DNA from: Pseudomonas fluorescens
Lineage (GTDB): Bacteria > Pseudomonadota > Gammaproteobacteria > Pseudomonadales > Pseudomonadaceae
Direction of reading: 5' to 3'
Assembly: GCF_004683905.1 (NCBI RefSeq)
Contig: NZ_CP038438.1
Coordinates: forward strand, 434,001 to 498,000
DNA length: 64,000 nucleotides
Part shown: positions 27,675-41,411 of the stretch, in pieces
How positions within the stretch are numbered: the first letter of the stretch is position 1
How the letters are laid out: each line of letters starts with the position of its first letter
The notes under the pieces: generated by a model
What the model was told of the DNA's origin: nothing
What the model saw: only the letters and a program-made list of their open reading frames with translations
Database searches by the model: none
Position numbers and translations under genes: made by a program

Positions 27675-28198
27675 CCCCGATCCGTTATTTCGCCCTGTCA
27701 GTGCTGGTGCTCGGCCTCAGTGGTTGCGGCAGCAGTGACGAATTCAGCGACCTCGACGCCTACATGAACGAAGTGCGTCTGCGCCCGGCCGGCAAGATCG
27801 AGCCGACGCCGACCTTTCATTCCTATCCCACCTTTACCTACAGCGCGGCCAACCTGCGTAGCCCGTTCTCGCGCCAGGTGCGCGTCGATCTGGCCGGGCA
27901 GCAGCGTGGCTCGCGCAACGTCAAACCCGACCCCAACCGGGTCAAGCAATACCTCGAAGGTTTCAACATCGAGCAGTTTGAAATGGTCGGCACGATCTCC
28001 AATGCCAGCGGCTCCTTCGCCTTGCTGCGCGGGGCGGGTGCAGTGCATCGGTTGAAAGTCGGCGACTACCTGGGGCGCAACGACGGGCGCATTGTCGCCA
28101 TCAGCGCCACTCAGGTCGATGTGGTCGAGATCGTGCCCGACGGCGAAGGCGCCTGGCTGGAACGTCCGCGCACCATTCCTTTGAAAGAGCACTCATAG
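27671..28198 (+). CDS. pilP: Type IV pilus lipoprotein PilP
   Basis: Inner-membrane lipoprotein that bridges PilNO to the PilQ secretin. The 175-residue precursor has a lipobox, LGLSGCGSS, giving Cys 18 or thereabouts as the lipidated residue. A flexible region follows, then a small beta-sandwich domain (about 75-170; FNIEQFEMVGTISNASGSFA, LKVGDYLGRNDGRI). It overlaps pilO by 4 nt and is followed by pilQ after 13 nt. Confidence 0.94.
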   Translation: MTPIRYFALSVLVLGLSGCGSSDEFSDLDAYMNEVRLRPAGKIEPTPTFHSYPTFTYSAANLRSPFSRQVRVDLAGQQRGSRNVKPDPNRVKQYLEGFNIEQFEMVGTISNASGSFALLRGAGAVHRLKVGDYLGRNDGRIVAISATQVDVVEIVPDGEGAWLERPRTIPLKEHS

Positions 28199-28211
28199 TG
28201 GAAGTCGAACA

Positions 28212-30290
28212 ATGAACAGGATTTTCTCCACCCTCGGTTTTTCGCTATGGATAGCGCTGCTTTCACCGATGGTTCAGGCGGCCAGCCTCAAGACGCTGGA
28301 TGTCGCGGCGTTACCGGGTGATCGCATCGAGTTGAAGCTGTCGTTCGACAGCCCGCCACCGCAACCCAAGGGCTACACCACCGAATCGCCGGCGCGAATC
28401 GCCCTGGATCTGCCGGGTGTCGCCAGCCAACTGACGAGCAAGACCCGCGATCTGGGCAGCGGTAACGCGCGAACCGCCACAGTGGTGGAAGCCAACGACC
28501 GCACGCGCCTGATCATCAGCCTGACGCAACTGACGTCCTACACCTCGCGGGTCGAGGGCAACAATCTGTTCGTGGTGGTCGGGCAGGGCGCCAAGCCTGC
28601 TGCGCCACGGCCAGCCGCTGTTGCGCCGCGACCGGTCGCGGCTCCAGTGCCGGCGAAGGCTTATACCCCCGTCGCCAAAACCATTCGTGGTGTCGACTTC
28701 CAGCGCGGCACGGCGGGTGAGGGCAACGTGGTCATTGACCTTTCGGATCCGACCATCGCCCCGGACATCCAGGAGCATGACGGCAAGATCATCCTCAGCT
28801 TCGCCCGCACGCAATTGCCCGACAGGCTGCGGGTACGCCTCGACGTCAAGGATTTCGCCACCCCGGTGCAGTTCGTCAACGCTGCCGCCACCGGTGATCG
28901 TGCGGTCATCACCGTCGAACCCAGCGGCACGTTCGACTATTCCACCTATCAGACCGACAACAAACTGACCGTCAGCATTCGCCCGATGACGGTCGATGAT
29001 CTGCAAAAACGTAACGCCGATCGCAACAGCTACAGCGGCGAAAAGCTTTCGCTGAATTTCCAGGACATCGACGTGCGCTCGGTGCTGCAACTGATCGCCG
29101 ATTTCACCAACCTCAATCTGGTGGCCAGCGATACCGTGCAGGGCGGGATCACCTTGCGTCTGCAAAACGTGCCATGGGATCAGGCGCTGGACCTGGTGCT
29201 GAAAACCAAGGGGCTGGATAAACGCAAGATCGGCAACGTGTTGCTGGTGGCGCCGGCCGACGAAATCGCCGCCCGCGAACGCCAGGAACTGGAGTCACAG
29301 AAACAGATCGCCGAACTTGCGCCGCTGCGCCGCGAGCTGCTGCAAGTGAATTACGCCAAGGCCGCGGATATCGCCAAGCTGTTCCAGTCGGTGACCAGCG
29401 CCGAGGCGAAAATCGACGAGCGTGGCTCGATCACTGTCGATGAGCGCACCAACAACATCATTGCCTACCAGACCCAGGATCGCCTCGACGAACTGCGGCG
29501 GATCGTGGCGCAACTGGATATTCCGGTGCGTCAGGTGATGATCGAGGCGCGGATTGTCGAAGCCAACGTCGATTACGACAAGAGTCTGGGCGTGCGCTGG
29601 GGCGGTTCGATCCAGAACAAGGGCAACTGGAACACCTCGGGGGTCAGCAATGGCTCGTCGACCACCATCGGCACGCCGGGCAGTACCAGTACCAACTCGC
29701 CGTTCGTCGACATGGGCACGGTGGGTAATACCTCGGGGATCGGCATCGCCTTCATTACCGACAATGTGCTGCTCGATCTTGAGCTGACCGCCATGGAGAA
29801 GACCGGCAACGGTGAGATCGTCTCGCAGCCCAAAGTGGTCACCTCCGACAAAGAGACGGCGAAGATCCTCAAGGGCACCGAGATTCCGTATCAGGAGGCG
29901 AGCTCCAGCGGTGCGACGTCGGTGTCGTTCAAGGAGGCTTCGCTGTCGCTGGAAGTGACGCCGCAGATCACCCCCGACAACCGCATCATCATGGAGGTCA
30001 AGGTCACCAAGGACGAACCGGACTACCTGAACAAAGTGCAGGATGTACCGCCGATCAAGAAGAACGAGGTCAACGCCAAGGTGCTGGTGAACGACGGCGA
30101 GACCATCGTGATTGGGGGCGTTTTCTCAAATACTCAAAGCAAGGTCGTAGATAAGGTGCCATTTCTTGGCGATGTGCCGTATCTTGGCCGCCTTTTCCGG
30201 CGTGATGTGGTTTCGGAGAAAAAATCCGAGCTGCTGGTATTTCTCACTCCGCGTATCATGAATAACCAGGCGATTGCTGTGAGTCGTTGA
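28212..30290 (+). CDS. pilQ: Type IV pilus secretin PilQ
   Basis: Forms the outer-membrane channel through which the pilus passes. The 692-residue precursor has a signal peptide (cleavage after MVQA), two AMIN-type peptidoglycan-binding domains (about 27-110 and 155-260) separated by a proline/alanine linker, an STN/N0 domain ([20 protein letters not shown]), an N1 domain ([12 protein letters not shown]) and a secretin C-domain ending in [17 protein letters not shown]. It is last in the pil operon; aroK starts 4 nt after its stop codon. Confidence 0.96.
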   Translation: MNRIFSTLGFSLWIALLSPMVQAASLKTLDVAALPGDRIELKLSFDSPPPQPKGYTTESPARIALDLPGVASQLTSKTRDLGSGNARTATVVEANDRTRLIISLTQLTSYTSRVEGNNLFVVVGQGAKPAAPRPAAVAPRPVAAPVPAKAYTPVAKTIRGVDFQRGTAGEGNVVIDLSDPTIAPDIQEHDGKIILSFARTQLPDRLRVRLDVKDFATPVQFVNAAATGDRAVITVEPSGTFDYSTYQTDNKLTVSIRPMTVDDLQKRNADRNSYSGEKLSLNFQDIDVRSVLQLIADFTNLNLVASDTVQGGITLRLQNVPWDQALDLVLKTKGLDKRKIGNVLLVAPADEIAARERQELESQKQIAELAPLRRELLQVNYAKAADIAKLFQSVTSAEAKIDERGSITVDERTNNIIAYQTQDRLDELRRIVAQLDIPVRQVMIEARIVEANVDYDKSLGVRWGGSIQNKGNWNTSGVSNGSSTTIGTPGSTSTNSPFVDMGTVGNTSGIGIAFITDNVLLDLELTAMEKTGNGEIVSQPKVVTSDKETAKILKGTEIPYQEASSSGATSVSFKEASLSLEVTPQITPDNRIIMEVKVTKDEPDYLNKVQDVPPIKKNEVNAKVLVNDGETIVIGGVFSNTQSKVVDKVPFLGDVPYLGRLFRRDVVSEKKSELLVFLTPRIMNNQAIAVSR

Positions 30291-30294
30291 TTCT

Positions 30295-30813
30295 GTGCGA
30301 AATTTGATTCTTGTAGGACCGATGGGCGCTGGAAAAAGCACCATCGGCCGGTTGCTGGCCAAAGAGCTGCGCCTGCCGTTCAAAGATTCCGACAAGGAAA
30401 TTGAACTGCGCACGGGCGCCAATATCCCGTGGATCTTCGACAAGGAAGGCGAGCCCGGCTTTCGTGACCGTGAGCAGGCGATGATCGCCGAGCTGTGCGC
30501 GTTCGACGGCGTGGTACTGGCGACCGGCGGCGGTGCGGTAATGCGCGATGCCAACCGCAAGGCCCTGCACGCGGGCGGGCGGGTGGTGTATCTGCATGCC
30601 TCCGTCGAGCAGCAGGTCGGGCGTACGTCGCGCGATCGCAATCGTCCTTTGCTGCGCACCGCCGATCCGGCGAAAACCCTGCGAGACCTGCTCGAGATCC
30701 GCGATCCGCTCTATCGAGAGATCGCCGATCTGGTGGTTGAAACCGACGAACGGCCACCGCGCATGGTGGTGCTCGACATTCTCGACCGTCTGGCGCAGCT
30801 GCCACCCCGTTAA
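30295..30813 (+). CDS. aroK: Shikimate kinase AroK
   Basis: Phosphorylates shikimate in the pathway to chorismate. The 172-residue P-loop kinase starts at a GTG ([16 protein letters not shown], Walker A at residues 8-15), with the shikimate-binding DSDKEIE segment, the GGGAV motif and the lid RDRNRPLL. It sits 4 nt after pilQ, so the housekeeping aro genes probably receive transcription from the pilus operon. Confidence 0.95.
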   Translation: MRNLILVGPMGAGKSTIGRLLAKELRLPFKDSDKEIELRTGANIPWIFDKEGEPGFRDREQAMIAELCAFDGVVLATGGGAVMRDANRKALHAGGRVVYLHASVEQQVGRTSRDRNRPLLRTADPAKTLRDLLEIRDPLYREIADLVVETDERPPRMVVLDILDRLAQLPPR

Positions 30814-30964
30814 AGCGCCGCCGGAAATGCGCTATCCTCGGCGTCCTGTCACAGCCGCCGAGGTTGTGGCGGATGGCGTGCGAGCGGCGTCAGATTCGCT
30901 ATAGGCCGCAGACAACCAATAATTCAGGGCAGGACGCCTGCTTCCATCTTCACTGTGGGGACAC

Positions 30965-32065
30965 ATGCAGACACTCAAGGTCGATCTAGGCGAGCGCAGC
31001 TACCCGATTCATATTGGCGAAGGTTTGTTGGATCAGCCCGAGTTGCTGGCGCCGCATATCCATGGGCGGCAAGTGGCAATCATCTCCAACGAGACCGTTG
31101 CGCCGCTCTATCTCGAACGTCTGACCCGCAGTCTTGCGCAGTTCTCGGTGATCTCGGTGGTGCTGCCGGACGGCGAAGCCTTCAAGAACTGGGAAACCCT
31201 GCAACTGATCTTCGACGGCCTGCTGACTGCCCGTCACGACCGCCGCACCACAATCATCGCCCTCGGTGGTGGTGTCATCGGTGACATGGCCGGTTTTGCC
31301 GCCGCCTGCTACCAGCGCGGTGTCGATTTCATCCAGATTCCTACCACGCTGCTGTCCCAGGTCGATTCGTCGGTGGGCGGCAAGACCGGTATCAACCATC
31401 CGCTGGGCAAGAACATGGTCGGCGCGTTCTATCAGCCGAACGTGGTGCTGATCGATACCGCGTCCCTGAAAACCCTGCCAGAGCGTGAGCTGTCCGCTGG
31501 TCTGGCTGAAGTCATCAAGTACGGTCTGATCTGCGACGAGCCGTTCCTGACCTGGCTTGAAGACAACGTCGACGCTCTGCGCGCGCTGGATCAGAAGGCC
31601 CTGACCTATGCCATCGAGCGCTCCTGCGCGGCCAAGGCTGCAGTGGTCGGTGCCGATGAGAAGGAAACCGGCGTGCGCGCCACGCTCAATCTCGGCCACA
31701 CCTTCGGCCACGCCATCGAGACCCACATGGGCTATGGTGTCTGGTTGCATGGTGAGGCGGTGGCCGCTGGCACCGTGATGGCGCTGGAAATGTCCGCGCG
31801 TCTGGGCTGGATCAGCGAGCAGGAACGTGATCGCGGCATTCGTCTGTTCCAGCGTGCCGGTCTGCCGGTGATTCCGCCGGAAGAAATGACCGAAGCCGAT
31901 TTTCTCGAACATATGGCAATTGATAAAAAAGTGATCGACGGTCGTCTGCGCCTGGTGCTGCTGCGCCGGATGGGCGAAGCGGTGGTGACCGCCGATTATC
32001 CGAAAGAGGTTCTACAGGCCACGCTGGGAGCGGATTACCGCGCTCTGGCTCAGCTTAAAGGTTAA
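30965..32065 (+). CDS. aroB: 3-dehydroquinate synthase AroB
   Basis: Second step of the shikimate pathway, cyclising DAHP to 3-dehydroquinate with NAD and a metal ion. The 366-residue protein has [19 protein letters not shown], the NAD-binding [15 protein letters not shown], the [20 protein letters not shown] segment and metal ligands in [16 protein letters not shown] ribosome site lies 6 nt before the ATG. It follows aroK after 151 nt and precedes the DamX-like gene by 10 nt. Confidence 0.96.
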   Translation: MQTLKVDLGERSYPIHIGEGLLDQPELLAPHIHGRQVAIISNETVAPLYLERLTRSLAQFSVISVVLPDGEAFKNWETLQLIFDGLLTARHDRRTTIIALGGGVIGDMAGFAAACYQRGVDFIQIPTTLLSQVDSSVGGKTGINHPLGKNMVGAFYQPNVVLIDTASLKTLPERELSAGLAEVIKYGLICDEPFLTWLEDNVDALRALDQKALTYAIERSCAAKAAVVGADEKETGVRATLNLGHTFGHAIETHMGYGVWLHGEAVAAGTVMALEMSARLGWISEQERDRGIRLFQRAGLPVIPPEEMTEADFLEHMAIDKKVIDGRLRLVLLRRMGEAVVTADYPKEVLQATLGADYRALAQLKG

Positions 32066-32075
32066 TAAGATTCCG

Positions 32076-33665
32076 ATGACTAGTTTGCATGCCGACGAGG
32101 CGTTCCTCGGCCATTTCCAGTTAAGTCACGACCCTTTCGCGCCGCGGGTGCCGGGCTTCAAATTCTTCCCGGCCCAGCGCAAACCGGTGCTGGGGCAATT
32201 GCACCACCTGGCGCGTTATAGCCAGTTGCTGCTGGTGGTCACCGGGCCGCAGGGCAGCGGCAAGACCTTGTTGCGTCAGGCGCTGGTAGCCAGCACCAAC
32301 AAGCAATCGGTGCAAAGCGTTGTCGTGTCGGCCCGTGGAGCTGGCGATGCCGCCGGCGTGCTGCGTCAGGTGGCTCAGGCACTGAACGTGGCTCAGGCCG
32401 AAGTTGGCGCGATTCTGGATCAGGTAGTGCAACTCGCGCTTACCGGCCAGGAGGTCTATCTGCTGGTGGATGACGCCGAGCAGCTCGACGAATCCGCCCT
32501 CGAAGCGCTGATGGCGCTGGGTGCCGGGGCACCGGAAGGTCGCCCGCATGTGTTCCTGTTCGGTGAGTCGTCGCTGATCGCGCAACTGGAGGCCTTGCAC
32601 CTCGAGGAAGAGCGCTTCCACGTCATCGAACTGCAGCCGTATACCGAAGAAGAGACCCGCGAATATCTCGACCAACGGCTGGAAGGTGCGGGCCGGGGTG
32701 TCGAACTTTTCACCGCGGATCAGATCTCTGAGATTCACGAAAGCGCCGAGGGTTGGCCTGGCAACATCAACCAGGTCGCTCGCGATGCACTGATCGAAGT
32801 CATGATTGCCAGCCGCTCTGCGGTCAAGCGTCCAAGTATGGGGTTCAACATGCCGAAGAAACACGTATTGGCGATATCCGCCGTCGTTGTGGTCGCGGTC
32901 GCCGCCGCCTGGCTGATGCCGGGTCGCAACAAGGCGCCAACCACCGGCGCACCCGCCAACGAACAGGCACAACTGCCATTGGGTCAGGGCGCCAAGGGTG
33001 GCGCACCGAATGTCGAGTTCGCCGGCAATACCCAGCCGATGCCGCTGCCGCTGGTCGGCAACTCGCAACCGGTGATGCGCGGCCCGTTGGCTGAAGCCGC
33101 AGGCGGCATCACTGAAGGTGACGACGGCGTGCCGGTCGAAGGCTCCAGCGCAACGCCGCCGACCGTCACCACTTCCGCACCACCGGCAGGTGTTCCGGCC
33201 GGCCCGGCTCCGACGCCAGTACCTGTTCCGGCGGCCAAGCCGACCCCGGCACCGACTCAGGTCGCCACCGCCAAGCCTGCTCCGGCAGCGCCAGCGGCCA
33301 AACCGGCTCCGGCTCCGGCCAAGCCTGTTGCGGCTGCCAAACCGGCCGAGAAGCCGGTTACCGTGGCCAAGGCTGCCGGTGGCAGCTGGTACGCCGGTCA
33401 GCCGACCAGCAACTACGTGGTGCAGATCCTTGGCACCAGCTCCGAAGCGACCGCGCAAAACTTCGTCAAGGAGCAGGGCGGCGAGTACCGTTATTTCAAG
33501 AAAGTCCTCAACGGCAAGCCTCTCTACGTGATCACCTACGGCAACTTCGCCAATCGTGATGCAGCCGTTTCTGCCATCAAGGCCTTGCCAGCGAAGGTTC
33601 AGGCTGGTAAACCTTGGCCTCGCACTGTCGCCAGCGTCCAACAGGAACTGGCAACAACTCGCTGA
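32076..33665 (+). CDS. DamX-like AAA ATPase/SPOR-domain protein
   Basis: The 529-residue protein has an N-terminal AAA-type ATPase resembling ExeA (Walker A TGPQGSGKTLLRQAL, about residues 55-70; Walker B-like VYLLVDDAEQLDE), one membrane helix (about 262-281), a long proline/alanine/lysine linker and a C-terminal SPOR domain (about 432-525) that should target it to septal peptidoglycan. The order aroK-aroB-this gene parallels aroK-aroB-damX in enterobacteria, so a cell-division role is inferred. The ATPase half is cytoplasmic if the single helix is the only anchor. Confidence 0.86.
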   Translation: MTSLHADEAFLGHFQLSHDPFAPRVPGFKFFPAQRKPVLGQLHHLARYSQLLLVVTGPQGSGKTLLRQALVASTNKQSVQSVVVSARGAGDAAGVLRQVAQALNVAQAEVGAILDQVVQLALTGQEVYLLVDDAEQLDESALEALMALGAGAPEGRPHVFLFGESSLIAQLEALHLEEERFHVIELQPYTEEETREYLDQRLEGAGRGVELFTADQISEIHESAEGWPGNINQVARDALIEVMIASRSAVKRPSMGFNMPKKHVLAISAVVVVAVAAAWLMPGRNKAPTTGAPANEQAQLPLGQGAKGGAPNVEFAGNTQPMPLPLVGNSQPVMRGPLAEAAGGITEGDDGVPVEGSSATPPTVTTSAPPAGVPAGPAPTPVPVPAAKPTPAPTQVATAKPAPAAPAAKPAPAPAKPVAAAKPAEKPVTVAKAAGGSWYAGQPTSNYVVQILGTSSEATAQNFVKEQGGEYRYFKKVLNGKPLYVITYGNFANRDAAVSAIKALPAKVQAGKPWPRTVASVQQELATTR

Positions 33666-33671
33666 AGATTC

Positions 33672-33692
33672 GGCGGCCTTACCCAGGCCGCC
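33672..33692 (+). terminator. Possible terminator after the DamX-like gene
   Basis: A perfect 8-bp stem GGCGGCCT/AGGCCGCC with a TACCC loop lies 6 nt after the stop codon. The T-tract is poor (TCTCC), so termination may be weak or Rho-assisted. Confidence 0.5.
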
Positions 33693-33877
33693 TCTCCAAG
33701 CACCTCAAAATTTCTACGAGTGCGCGCCGTCTCTACAGACCGCGTGCCTTGTGGTGTCTGCGTCACAGTAGTCTTTGAGTCGTTGCGGTCAAAATTAAAA
33801 AAGTTTTGACTAGCACAGCAGATCGCTTTAAACCTTTCACAAATGCGACATGAATTTGCGACATTTCGTCGTCAAAT

Positions 33878-33906
33878 TTGTGAGCCTCTGTGTCGCTGTG
33901 TACAAT
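33878..33906 (+). promoter_or_regulatory. Sigma-70 promoter of gltBD
   Basis: TTGTGA (33878-33883) and TACAAT (33901-33906) are exactly 17 bp apart, 110 bp upstream of gltB. The rest of the 350-bp space between the DamX-like gene and gltB is AT-rich (33775-33900) and contains no gene; the AT-rich part could bind a global regulator, which is inference only. Confidence 0.68.
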
Positions 33907-34015
33907 GACCACCCTTTTGCCCCCGCAAAGCCGGCGTACGTTCGGCGCGGCAAGCAAGTGGTTGAATTGAAAAGAAATTTGCCTCGAAAAGAGGCAGCCT
34001 GGTGAGAAAGTGTCT

Positions 34016-37000
34016 ATGAAAGCAGGTCTGTACCAACCAGATGAATTCAAGGATAACTGCGGTTTCGGCCTGATAGCCCATATGCAGGGCGAGCCCAGTC
34101 ATACCCTTTTGCAAACGGCCATCGAGGCCCTGACCTGCATGACCCACCGCGGTGGGATTAATGCCGACGGCAAGACCGGTGACGGTTGCGGTCTGCTGAT
34201 TCAAAAGCCTGACGCGTTCCTGCGGGCGATGGCCCAGGAAAACTTCAGCGTCGAACTGCCCAAGCAATATGCCGTGGGCATGGTTTTCTTCAACCAGGAT
34301 CCGGCCAAGGCCGAAGCCGCTCGCGAGAACATGAACCGCGAGATCCTCGCTGAAGGCCTGCAACTGATCGGCTGGCGCAAAGTGCCGATCGACACCAGCG
34401 TCCTCGGCCGACTGGCCCTCGAGCGCCTGCCGCAGATCGAGCAGGTGTACATCGGCGGTGAAGGCCTGAGCGATCAGGACATGGCGGTCAAGCTGTTCAG
34501 CGCCCGTCGTCGCTCGTCGGTGGCCAACGCCGCCGACACCGACCACTACATCTGCAGCTTTTCGCACAAGACCATCATCTATAAAGGCCTGATGATGCCG
34601 GCCGACCTGGCCGCGTTCTATCCGGACCTGGGTGACCAGCGCCTGCAAACCGCGATCTGCGTGTTCCACCAGCGCTTCTCCACCAACACCCTGCCGAAAT
34701 GGCCGCTGGCTCAGCCATTCCGCTTCCTCGCCCACAACGGCGAGATCAACACCATTACCGGTAACCGCAACTGGGCACAGGCCCGTCGGACCAAGTTCAC
34801 CAACGATCTGATGGATCTGGAAGAGCTCGGCCCGCTGGTCAACCGTGTCGGTTCCGACTCCTCGAGCATGGACAACATGCTCGAACTGATGGTCACCGGT
34901 GGCATCGACCTGTTCCGTGGCGTGCGGATGATCATTCCGCCTGCGTGGCAGAACGTTGAAACCATGGACCCGGATCTGCGTGCGTTCTACGAGTACAACT
35001 CGATGCACATGGAGCCGTGGGACGGCCCGGCCGGCGTGGTGATGACCGATGGTCGTTACGCGGTGTGCCTGCTCGACCGTAACGGTCTGCGTCCGGCGCG
35101 CTGGGTCACCACCACCAACGGTTTCATTACCGTTGCGTCGGAAATCGGCGTCTGGAACTACCAGCCGCAAGACGTGATCGCCAAGGGCCGTGTCGGCCCG
35201 GGCCAGATCCTCGCCGTGGACACCGAGACCGGGCAGATCCTCGACACCGACGCGATCGACAACCGTCTGAAATCCCGTCATCCGTACAAGCAATGGCTGC
35301 GCAAGAACGCCCTGCGCATCCAGGCGACCATGGAAGACAACGACCACGGTTCGGCGTTCTACGATGTCGATCAGCTCAAGCAATACATGAAGATGTATCA
35401 GGTCACGTTTGAAGAGCGCGATCAGGTACTGCGTCCGCTTGGCGAACAAGGCTACGAAGCCGTTGGCTCGATGGGCGACGACACGCCGATGGCCGTGCTG
35501 TCGCAGCGCGTGCGCACGCCGTACGACTATTTCCGCCAGCAGTTCGCGCAGGTCACCAACCCGCCGATCGACCCGCTGCGTGAAGCGATCGTGATGTCGC
35601 TGGAAATCTGCCTCGGGGCCGAGCGCAATATCTTCCAGGAATCGCCGGAGCACGCCTCGCGCGTGATCCTCAGCTCGCCAGTGATCTCGCCGGCCAAGTG
35701 GCGCTCGTTGATGAACCTCGACCGCCCGGGTTTCGAGCGGCAGATCATCGACCTCAACTACGACGAAAGCGTCGGCCTCGAAGCGGCGATCCGCAACGTT
35801 GCCGATCAGGCTGAAGAAGCCGTGCGTGCCGGGCGTACCCAGATCGTTCTGAGTGACCGCCATATCGCCCCGGGCAAGCTGCCGATCCACGCTTCGCTGG
35901 CCACCGGTGCAGTGCACCATCGTCTGACCGAAAAAGGCCTGCGCTGCGATTCCAACATCCTCGTGGAAACCGCCACCGCGCGCGATCCGCACCACTTTGC
36001 GGTGCTGATCGGTTTCGGCGCCTCGGCGGTCTATCCGTTCCTGGCCTACGAAGTGCTGGGCGACCTGATCCGCACCGGTGAAGTGCTGGGCGACCTCTAT
36101 GAGGTGTTCAAGAACTACCGCAAAGGCATCACCAAAGGCCTGTTGAAGATCCTGTCGAAGATGGGCATCTCGACCATCGCCTCGTACCGCGGTGCGCAGC
36201 TGTTCGAAGCCATCGGCCTGTCCGAAGAAGTGTGCGAGCTGAGCTTCCGTGGCGTGCCGAGCCGCATCAAGGGTGCGCGTTTCGTCGACATCGAAGCCGA
36301 GCAGAAAGCCCTCGCTACCGAAGCCTGGAGCCCGCGCAAACCGATCCAGCAGGGCGGTCTGCTGAAGTTCGTCCACGGCGGCGAATACCACGCGTACAAC
36401 CCGGACGTGGTCAACACCCTGCAAGCCGCCGTGCAGCAGGGCGACTATGCCAAGTTCAAGGAATACACCTCGCTGGTGGACAACCGTCCGGTGTCGATGA
36501 TTCGCGACCTGTTCAAGGTCAAGACCCTCGACAAGCCGCTGGACATCAGTGAAGTCGAACCGCTGGAATCGGTGCTCAAGCGCTTCGACTCCGCCGGTAT
36601 CTCGCTGGGCGCACTGTCGCCGGAAGCCCACGAAGCCCTGGCCGAAGCCATGAACCGCCTCGGTGCGCGTTCCAACTCCGGCGAAGGCGGCGAAGACCCG
36701 GCGCGCTACGGCACCATCAAGAGCTCGAAAATCAAGCAGGTCGCGACCGGCCGTTTCGGTGTCACCCCGGAATACCTGGTCAACGCCGAAGTGCTGCAGA
36801 TCAAGGTCGCTCAGGGCGCCAAACCGGGCGAGGGCGGGCAACTGCCGGGCGGCAAGGTCAACGGGCTGATCGCCAAGCTGCGTTACGCAGTGCCGGGCGT
36901 GACCCTGATTTCGCCACCGCCGCACCACGACATCTACTCGATCGAAGACTTGTCGCAACTGATCTTCGACCTGAAACAGGTCAACCCGAAGGCACTGGTT

Positions 37001-38461
37001 TCGGTGAAACTGGTCGCGGAAGCGGGCGTCGGCACCATCGCCGCCGGTGTGGCCAAGGCCTATGCGGACTTGATCACCATCTCCGGTTACGACGGTGGCA
37101 CCGGTGCTTCGCCGCTGACCTCGATCAAATACGCGGGCGCTCCGTGGGAACTCGGCCTGGCTGAAACCCACCAGACCCTGCGCGGCAACGACCTGCGCGG
37201 CAAAGTCCGGGTGCAGACCGACGGCGGCCTGAAAACCGGCCTCGATGTGATCAAGGCCGCGATCCTCGGCGCCGAAAGTTTCGGCTTCGGTACAGCGCCA
37301 ATGATTGCCCTGGGTTGCAAATACCTGCGCATCTGCCACCTGAACAACTGCGCCACCGGCGTTGCGACGCAGAACGAGAAGCTGCGCAAGGATCACTACA
37401 TCGGTACCGTCGACATGGTGGTGAACTTCTTCACCTACGTCGCCGAAGAAACCCGTGAGTGGCTGGCCAAGCTTGGCGTGCGTTCCCTCGAAGAGCTGAT
37501 CGGCCGCACCGATCTGCTGGAAATCCTCGAAGGCCAGACCGCCAAGCAACATCACCTGGATCTGACTCCGCTACTGGGCAGCGATCACATCCCGGCGGAC
37601 AAACCGCAATTCTGCGGCGTTGAGCGCAACCCGCCGTTCGACCAGGGCCTGCTGGCCGAGAAAATGGTCGACATGGCGACCTCGGCGATCAACGACCTCA
37701 GCGGTGCCGAGTTCGAACTGGACATCTGCAACTGCGACCGTTCGATCGGCGCGCGGATCTCCGGCGAAATCGCGCGCAAGCACGGCAATCAGGGCATGTC
37801 CAACGCGCCGATCACCTTCCGCTTCAAAGGCACGGCCGGTCAGAGCTTCGGCGTGTGGAACGCTGGTGGTCTGCACATGTACCTGGAAGGCGACGCCAAC
37901 GACTACGTCGGCAAAGGCATGACCGGCGGCAAGCTGGTCATCGTGCCGCCGAAGGGCAGCGTCTATCAGACTCAGAACAGCGCCATCATCGGCAACACCT
38001 GCCTGTACGGCGCCACCGGCGGCAAGTTGTTCGCCGCCGGCACCGCAGGCGAGCGTTTTGCCGTGCGTAACTCCGGTGCCCACACGGTCGTGGAAGGCAC
38101 TGGCGATCACTGCTGCGAGTACATGACCGGTGGTTTCGTCTGCGTCCTGGGCAAGACCGGTTACAACTTCGGCTCTGGCATGACCGGCGGTTTCGCCTAC
38201 GTGCTCGATCAGGACAACACCTTCGTTGACCGGGTCAACCACGAACTGGTGGAAATCCAGCGGATCAGCGGCGAGGCGATGGAAGCCTACCGCAGCCACC
38301 TGCAGAACGTGCTGAACGAGTACGTCAAGGAAACCGAGAGCGAGTGGGGTCGTGAACTCGCCGAAAACCTTGATGACTACCTGCGCCGTTTCTGGCTGGT
38401 CAAGCCTAAGGCTGCCAACCTGAAATCGTTGCTTTCCAGCACTCGTGCCAACCCGCAGTGA
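34016..38461 (+). CDS. gltB: Glutamate synthase (NADPH) large subunit GltB
   Basis: Transfers the amide of glutamine to 2-oxoglutarate, producing two glutamates. The 1481-residue protein starts [14 protein letters not shown] followed by [12 protein letters not shown]; Cys15 becomes the N-terminal nucleophile of the class II amidotransferase domain after propeptide removal. Further features are the central domain, the FMN-binding synthase domain (about 790-1170; [22 protein letters not shown]), the 3Fe-4S cysteines in [12 protein letters not shown] near residue 1101, and the C-terminal beta-helix (GxxxGGxxYVLD-like repeats). A GTG two codons upstream is an alternative start. gltD follows after 33 nt. 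Confidence 0.97.
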   Translation: MKAGLYQPDEFKDNCGFGLIAHMQGEPSHTLLQTAIEALTCMTHRGGINADGKTGDGCGLLIQKPDAFLRAMAQENFSVELPKQYAVGMVFFNQDPAKAEAARENMNREILAEGLQLIGWRKVPIDTSVLGRLALERLPQIEQVYIGGEGLSDQDMAVKLFSARRRSSVANAADTDHYICSFSHKTIIYKGLMMPADLAAFYPDLGDQRLQTAICVFHQRFSTNTLPKWPLAQPFRFLAHNGEINTITGNRNWAQARRTKFTNDLMDLEELGPLVNRVGSDSSSMDNMLELMVTGGIDLFRGVRMIIPPAWQNVETMDPDLRAFYEYNSMHMEPWDGPAGVVMTDGRYAVCLLDRNGLRPARWVTTTNGFITVASEIGVWNYQPQDVIAKGRVGPGQILAVDTETGQILDTDAIDNRLKSRHPYKQWLRKNALRIQATMEDNDHGSAFYDVDQLKQYMKMYQVTFEERDQVLRPLGEQGYEAVGSMGDDTPMAVLSQRVRTPYDYFRQQFAQVTNPPIDPLREAIVMSLEICLGAERNIFQESPEHASRVILSSPVISPAKWRSLMNLDRPGFERQIIDLNYDESVGLEAAIRNVADQAEEAVRAGRTQIVLSDRHIAPGKLPIHASLATGAVHHRLTEKGLRCDSNILVETATARDPHHFAVLIGFGASAVYPFLAYEVLGDLIRTGEVLGDLYEVFKNYRKGITKGLLKILSKMGISTIASYRGAQLFEAIGLSEEVCELSFRGVPSRIKGARFVDIEAEQKALATEAWSPRKPIQQGGLLKFVHGGEYHAYNPDVVNTLQAAVQQGDYAKFKEYTSLVDNRPVSMIRDLFKVKTLDKPLDISEVEPLESVLKRFDSAGISLGALSPEAHEALAEAMNRLGARSNSGEGGEDPARYGTIKSSKIKQVATGRFGVTPEYLVNAEVLQIKVAQGAKPGEGGQLPGGKVNGLIAKLRYAVPGVTLISPPPHHDIYSIEDLSQLIFDLKQVNPKALVSVKLVAEAGVGTIAAGVAKAYADLITISGYDGGTGASPLTSIKYAGAPWELGLAETHQTLRGNDLRGKVRVQTDGGLKTGLDVIKAAILGAESFGFGTAPMIALGCKYLRICHLNNCATGVATQNEKLRKDHYIGTVDMVVNFFTYVAEETREWLAKLGVRSLEELIGRTDLLEILEGQTAKQHHLDLTPLLGSDHIPADKPQFCGVERNPPFDQGLLAEKMVDMATSAINDLSGAEFELDICNCDRSIGARISGEIARKHGNQGMSNAPITFRFKGTAGQSFGVWNAGGLHMYLEGDANDYVGKGMTGGKLVIVPPKGSVYQTQNSAIIGNTCLYGATGGKLFAAGTAGERFAVRNSGAHTVVEGTGDHCCEYMTGGFVCVLGKTGYNFGSGMTGGFAYVLDQDNTFVDRVNHELVEIQRISGEAMEAYRSHLQNVLNEYVKETESEWGRELAENLDDYLRRFWLVKPKAANLKSLLSSTRANPQ

Positions 38462-39913
<1,452 letters not shown>

Positions 39914-39944
39914 TTACATTTCAGCCTGAAATGCGATCAGAAAT

Positions 39945-40032
39945 GTGGGAGCGGGCTTGCTCGCGAAGGCTTTGTATCAGTCACCCGATGTATTGACTGA
40001 CACACCGCTTTCGCGAGCAAGCCCGCTCCCAC
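39945..40032. repeat. REP/REPIN palindrome
   Basis: Inverted pair of GTGGGAGCGGGCTTGCTCGC units in the gltD-hemE gap, 32 nt after the gltD stop. It probably forms the 3' hairpin of the gltBD transcript. Confidence 0.9.
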
Positions 40033-40155
40033 ATTGGTTTCTGTGCGCTCAATACAACGCAATAAATTGACCCGATAGACAAAAGGCTGACCTGCATCCG
40101 TGCCTTTTGCGTCGCGCTCTGAGAAAATGCCCGCACTTTTTTTCCGGATGCCGAC

Positions 40156-41223
40156 ATGACTGCCCTGAAGAACGACCGTTTCCTCCGCGCCCTGCTCAAG
40201 CAACCTGTAGACGTCACCCCGGTGTGGATGATGCGCCAGGCCGGCCGCTACCTGCCGGAATACCGCGCCAGCCGTGCCCAGGCCGGTGATTTCATGAGCC
40301 TGTGCATGAATCCGGAATTCGCTTGCGAAGTTACGTTGCAACCGCTCGACCGCTACCCGCAACTGGACGCGGCGATCCTGTTCTCCGACATCCTCACCAT
40401 CCCCGATGCCATGGGCCAGGGTCTGTACTTCGAGACCGGTGAAGGCCCGCGCTTCAAGAAAGTCGTCAGCACCCTGGCCGACATCGAAGCGTTGCCGATC
40501 CCTGATCCACACAAAGACCTCGGCTACGTGATGGACGCGGTCAGCACCATCCGCCGCGAGCTGAACGGCCGTGTGCCGCTGATCGGCTTCTCCGGCAGCC
40601 CGTGGACCCTCGCCACTTACATGGTTGAAGGCGGCTCGTCGAAAGACTTCCGCAAAACCAAGGCGATGCTCTACGACAACCCGCAAGCCATGCACCTGCT
40701 GCTGGACAAACTGGCGCAGTCGGTCACCTCGTACCTCAACGGCCAGATCCAGGCCGGCGCGCAAGCGGTGCAGATCTTCGATACCTGGGGCGGCAACCTG
40801 TCGGCGGCGGCGTATCAGGAGTTCTCCCTGGCGTACATGAAGAAAATCGTCAGCGGCCTGATCCGCGAGCACGACGGTCGCAAAGTGCCGGTGATCCTCT
40901 TCACCAAGAACGGCGGCCTGTGGCTGGAAAGCATCGCCGACGCTGGCGCCGACGCACTGGGCCTGGACTGGACCTGCGACATCGGCAACGCTCGCGCCCG
41001 TGTCGGCGACAAGGTCGCGCTGCAAGGCAACATGGACCCGACCGTGCTCTACGCCAAACCTGAAGCGATCCGCACTGAAGTCGGTCGTATTCTGGCCAGC
41101 TATGGCAAAGGCAGTGGCCACGTGTTCAACCTGGGTCACGGCATCACTCCGGAAGTCGACCCAGAGCACGCCGGTGCGTTCCTGCGCGCGGTGCATGAAC
41201 TGTCGGCGCAGTATCACGAGTAA
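40156..41223 (+). CDS. hemE: Uroporphyrinogen decarboxylase HemE
   Basis: Removes four carboxyl groups from uroporphyrinogen III in haem biosynthesis. The 355-residue TIM-barrel protein carries the family signatures [20 protein letters not shown] near the N-terminus and [20 protein letters not shown] in the middle, and the substrate-binding Asp in [13 protein letters not shown] strong terminator follows its stop codon. Confidence 0.97.
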   Translation: MTALKNDRFLRALLKQPVDVTPVWMMRQAGRYLPEYRASRAQAGDFMSLCMNPEFACEVTLQPLDRYPQLDAAILFSDILTIPDAMGQGLYFETGEGPRFKKVVSTLADIEALPIPDPHKDLGYVMDAVSTIRRELNGRVPLIGFSGSPWTLATYMVEGGSSKDFRKTKAMLYDNPQAMHLLLDKLAQSVTSYLNGQIQAGAQAVQIFDTWGGNLSAAAYQEFSLAYMKKIVSGLIREHDGRKVPVILFTKNGGLWLESIADAGADALGLDWTCDIGNARARVGDKVALQGNMDPTVLYAKPEAIRTEVGRILASYGKGSGHVFNLGHGITPEVDPEHAGAFLRAVHELSAQYHE

Positions 41224-41235
41224 GATTTTGACGCG

Positions 41236-41275
41236 ACCGCCCGAATGCAATGTTCGGGCGGTAATTGATTTTTGT
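41236..41275 (+). terminator. Rho-independent terminator after hemE
   Basis: A perfect 10-bp stem ACCGCCCGAA (41236-41245) and TTCGGGCGGT (41253-41262) is followed by AATTGATTTTTG. It starts 12 nt after the hemE stop. Confidence 0.88.
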
Positions 41276-41411
41276 ATGTTTAAGTTGAAAGTTCAATAAA
41301 CCTTGTTCGTAAAGATTGTTTACTTTGTGCAGTTTCTGTTAATGGTTTTCTCGTTGACGTTGATAATTCAGAGCCTTGTAATGGCGCCACTTGTTTATCA
41401 GGATGGTTGCA

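Noticed and set aside
33872..37555. A 1227-codon open frame antisense to gltB
   Set aside because: It lies opposite a full-length, strongly conserved gltB. Long antisense frames are common in GC-rich genes with biased third positions, and the translation (rich in His, Asp, Gln, Val) resembles no family.
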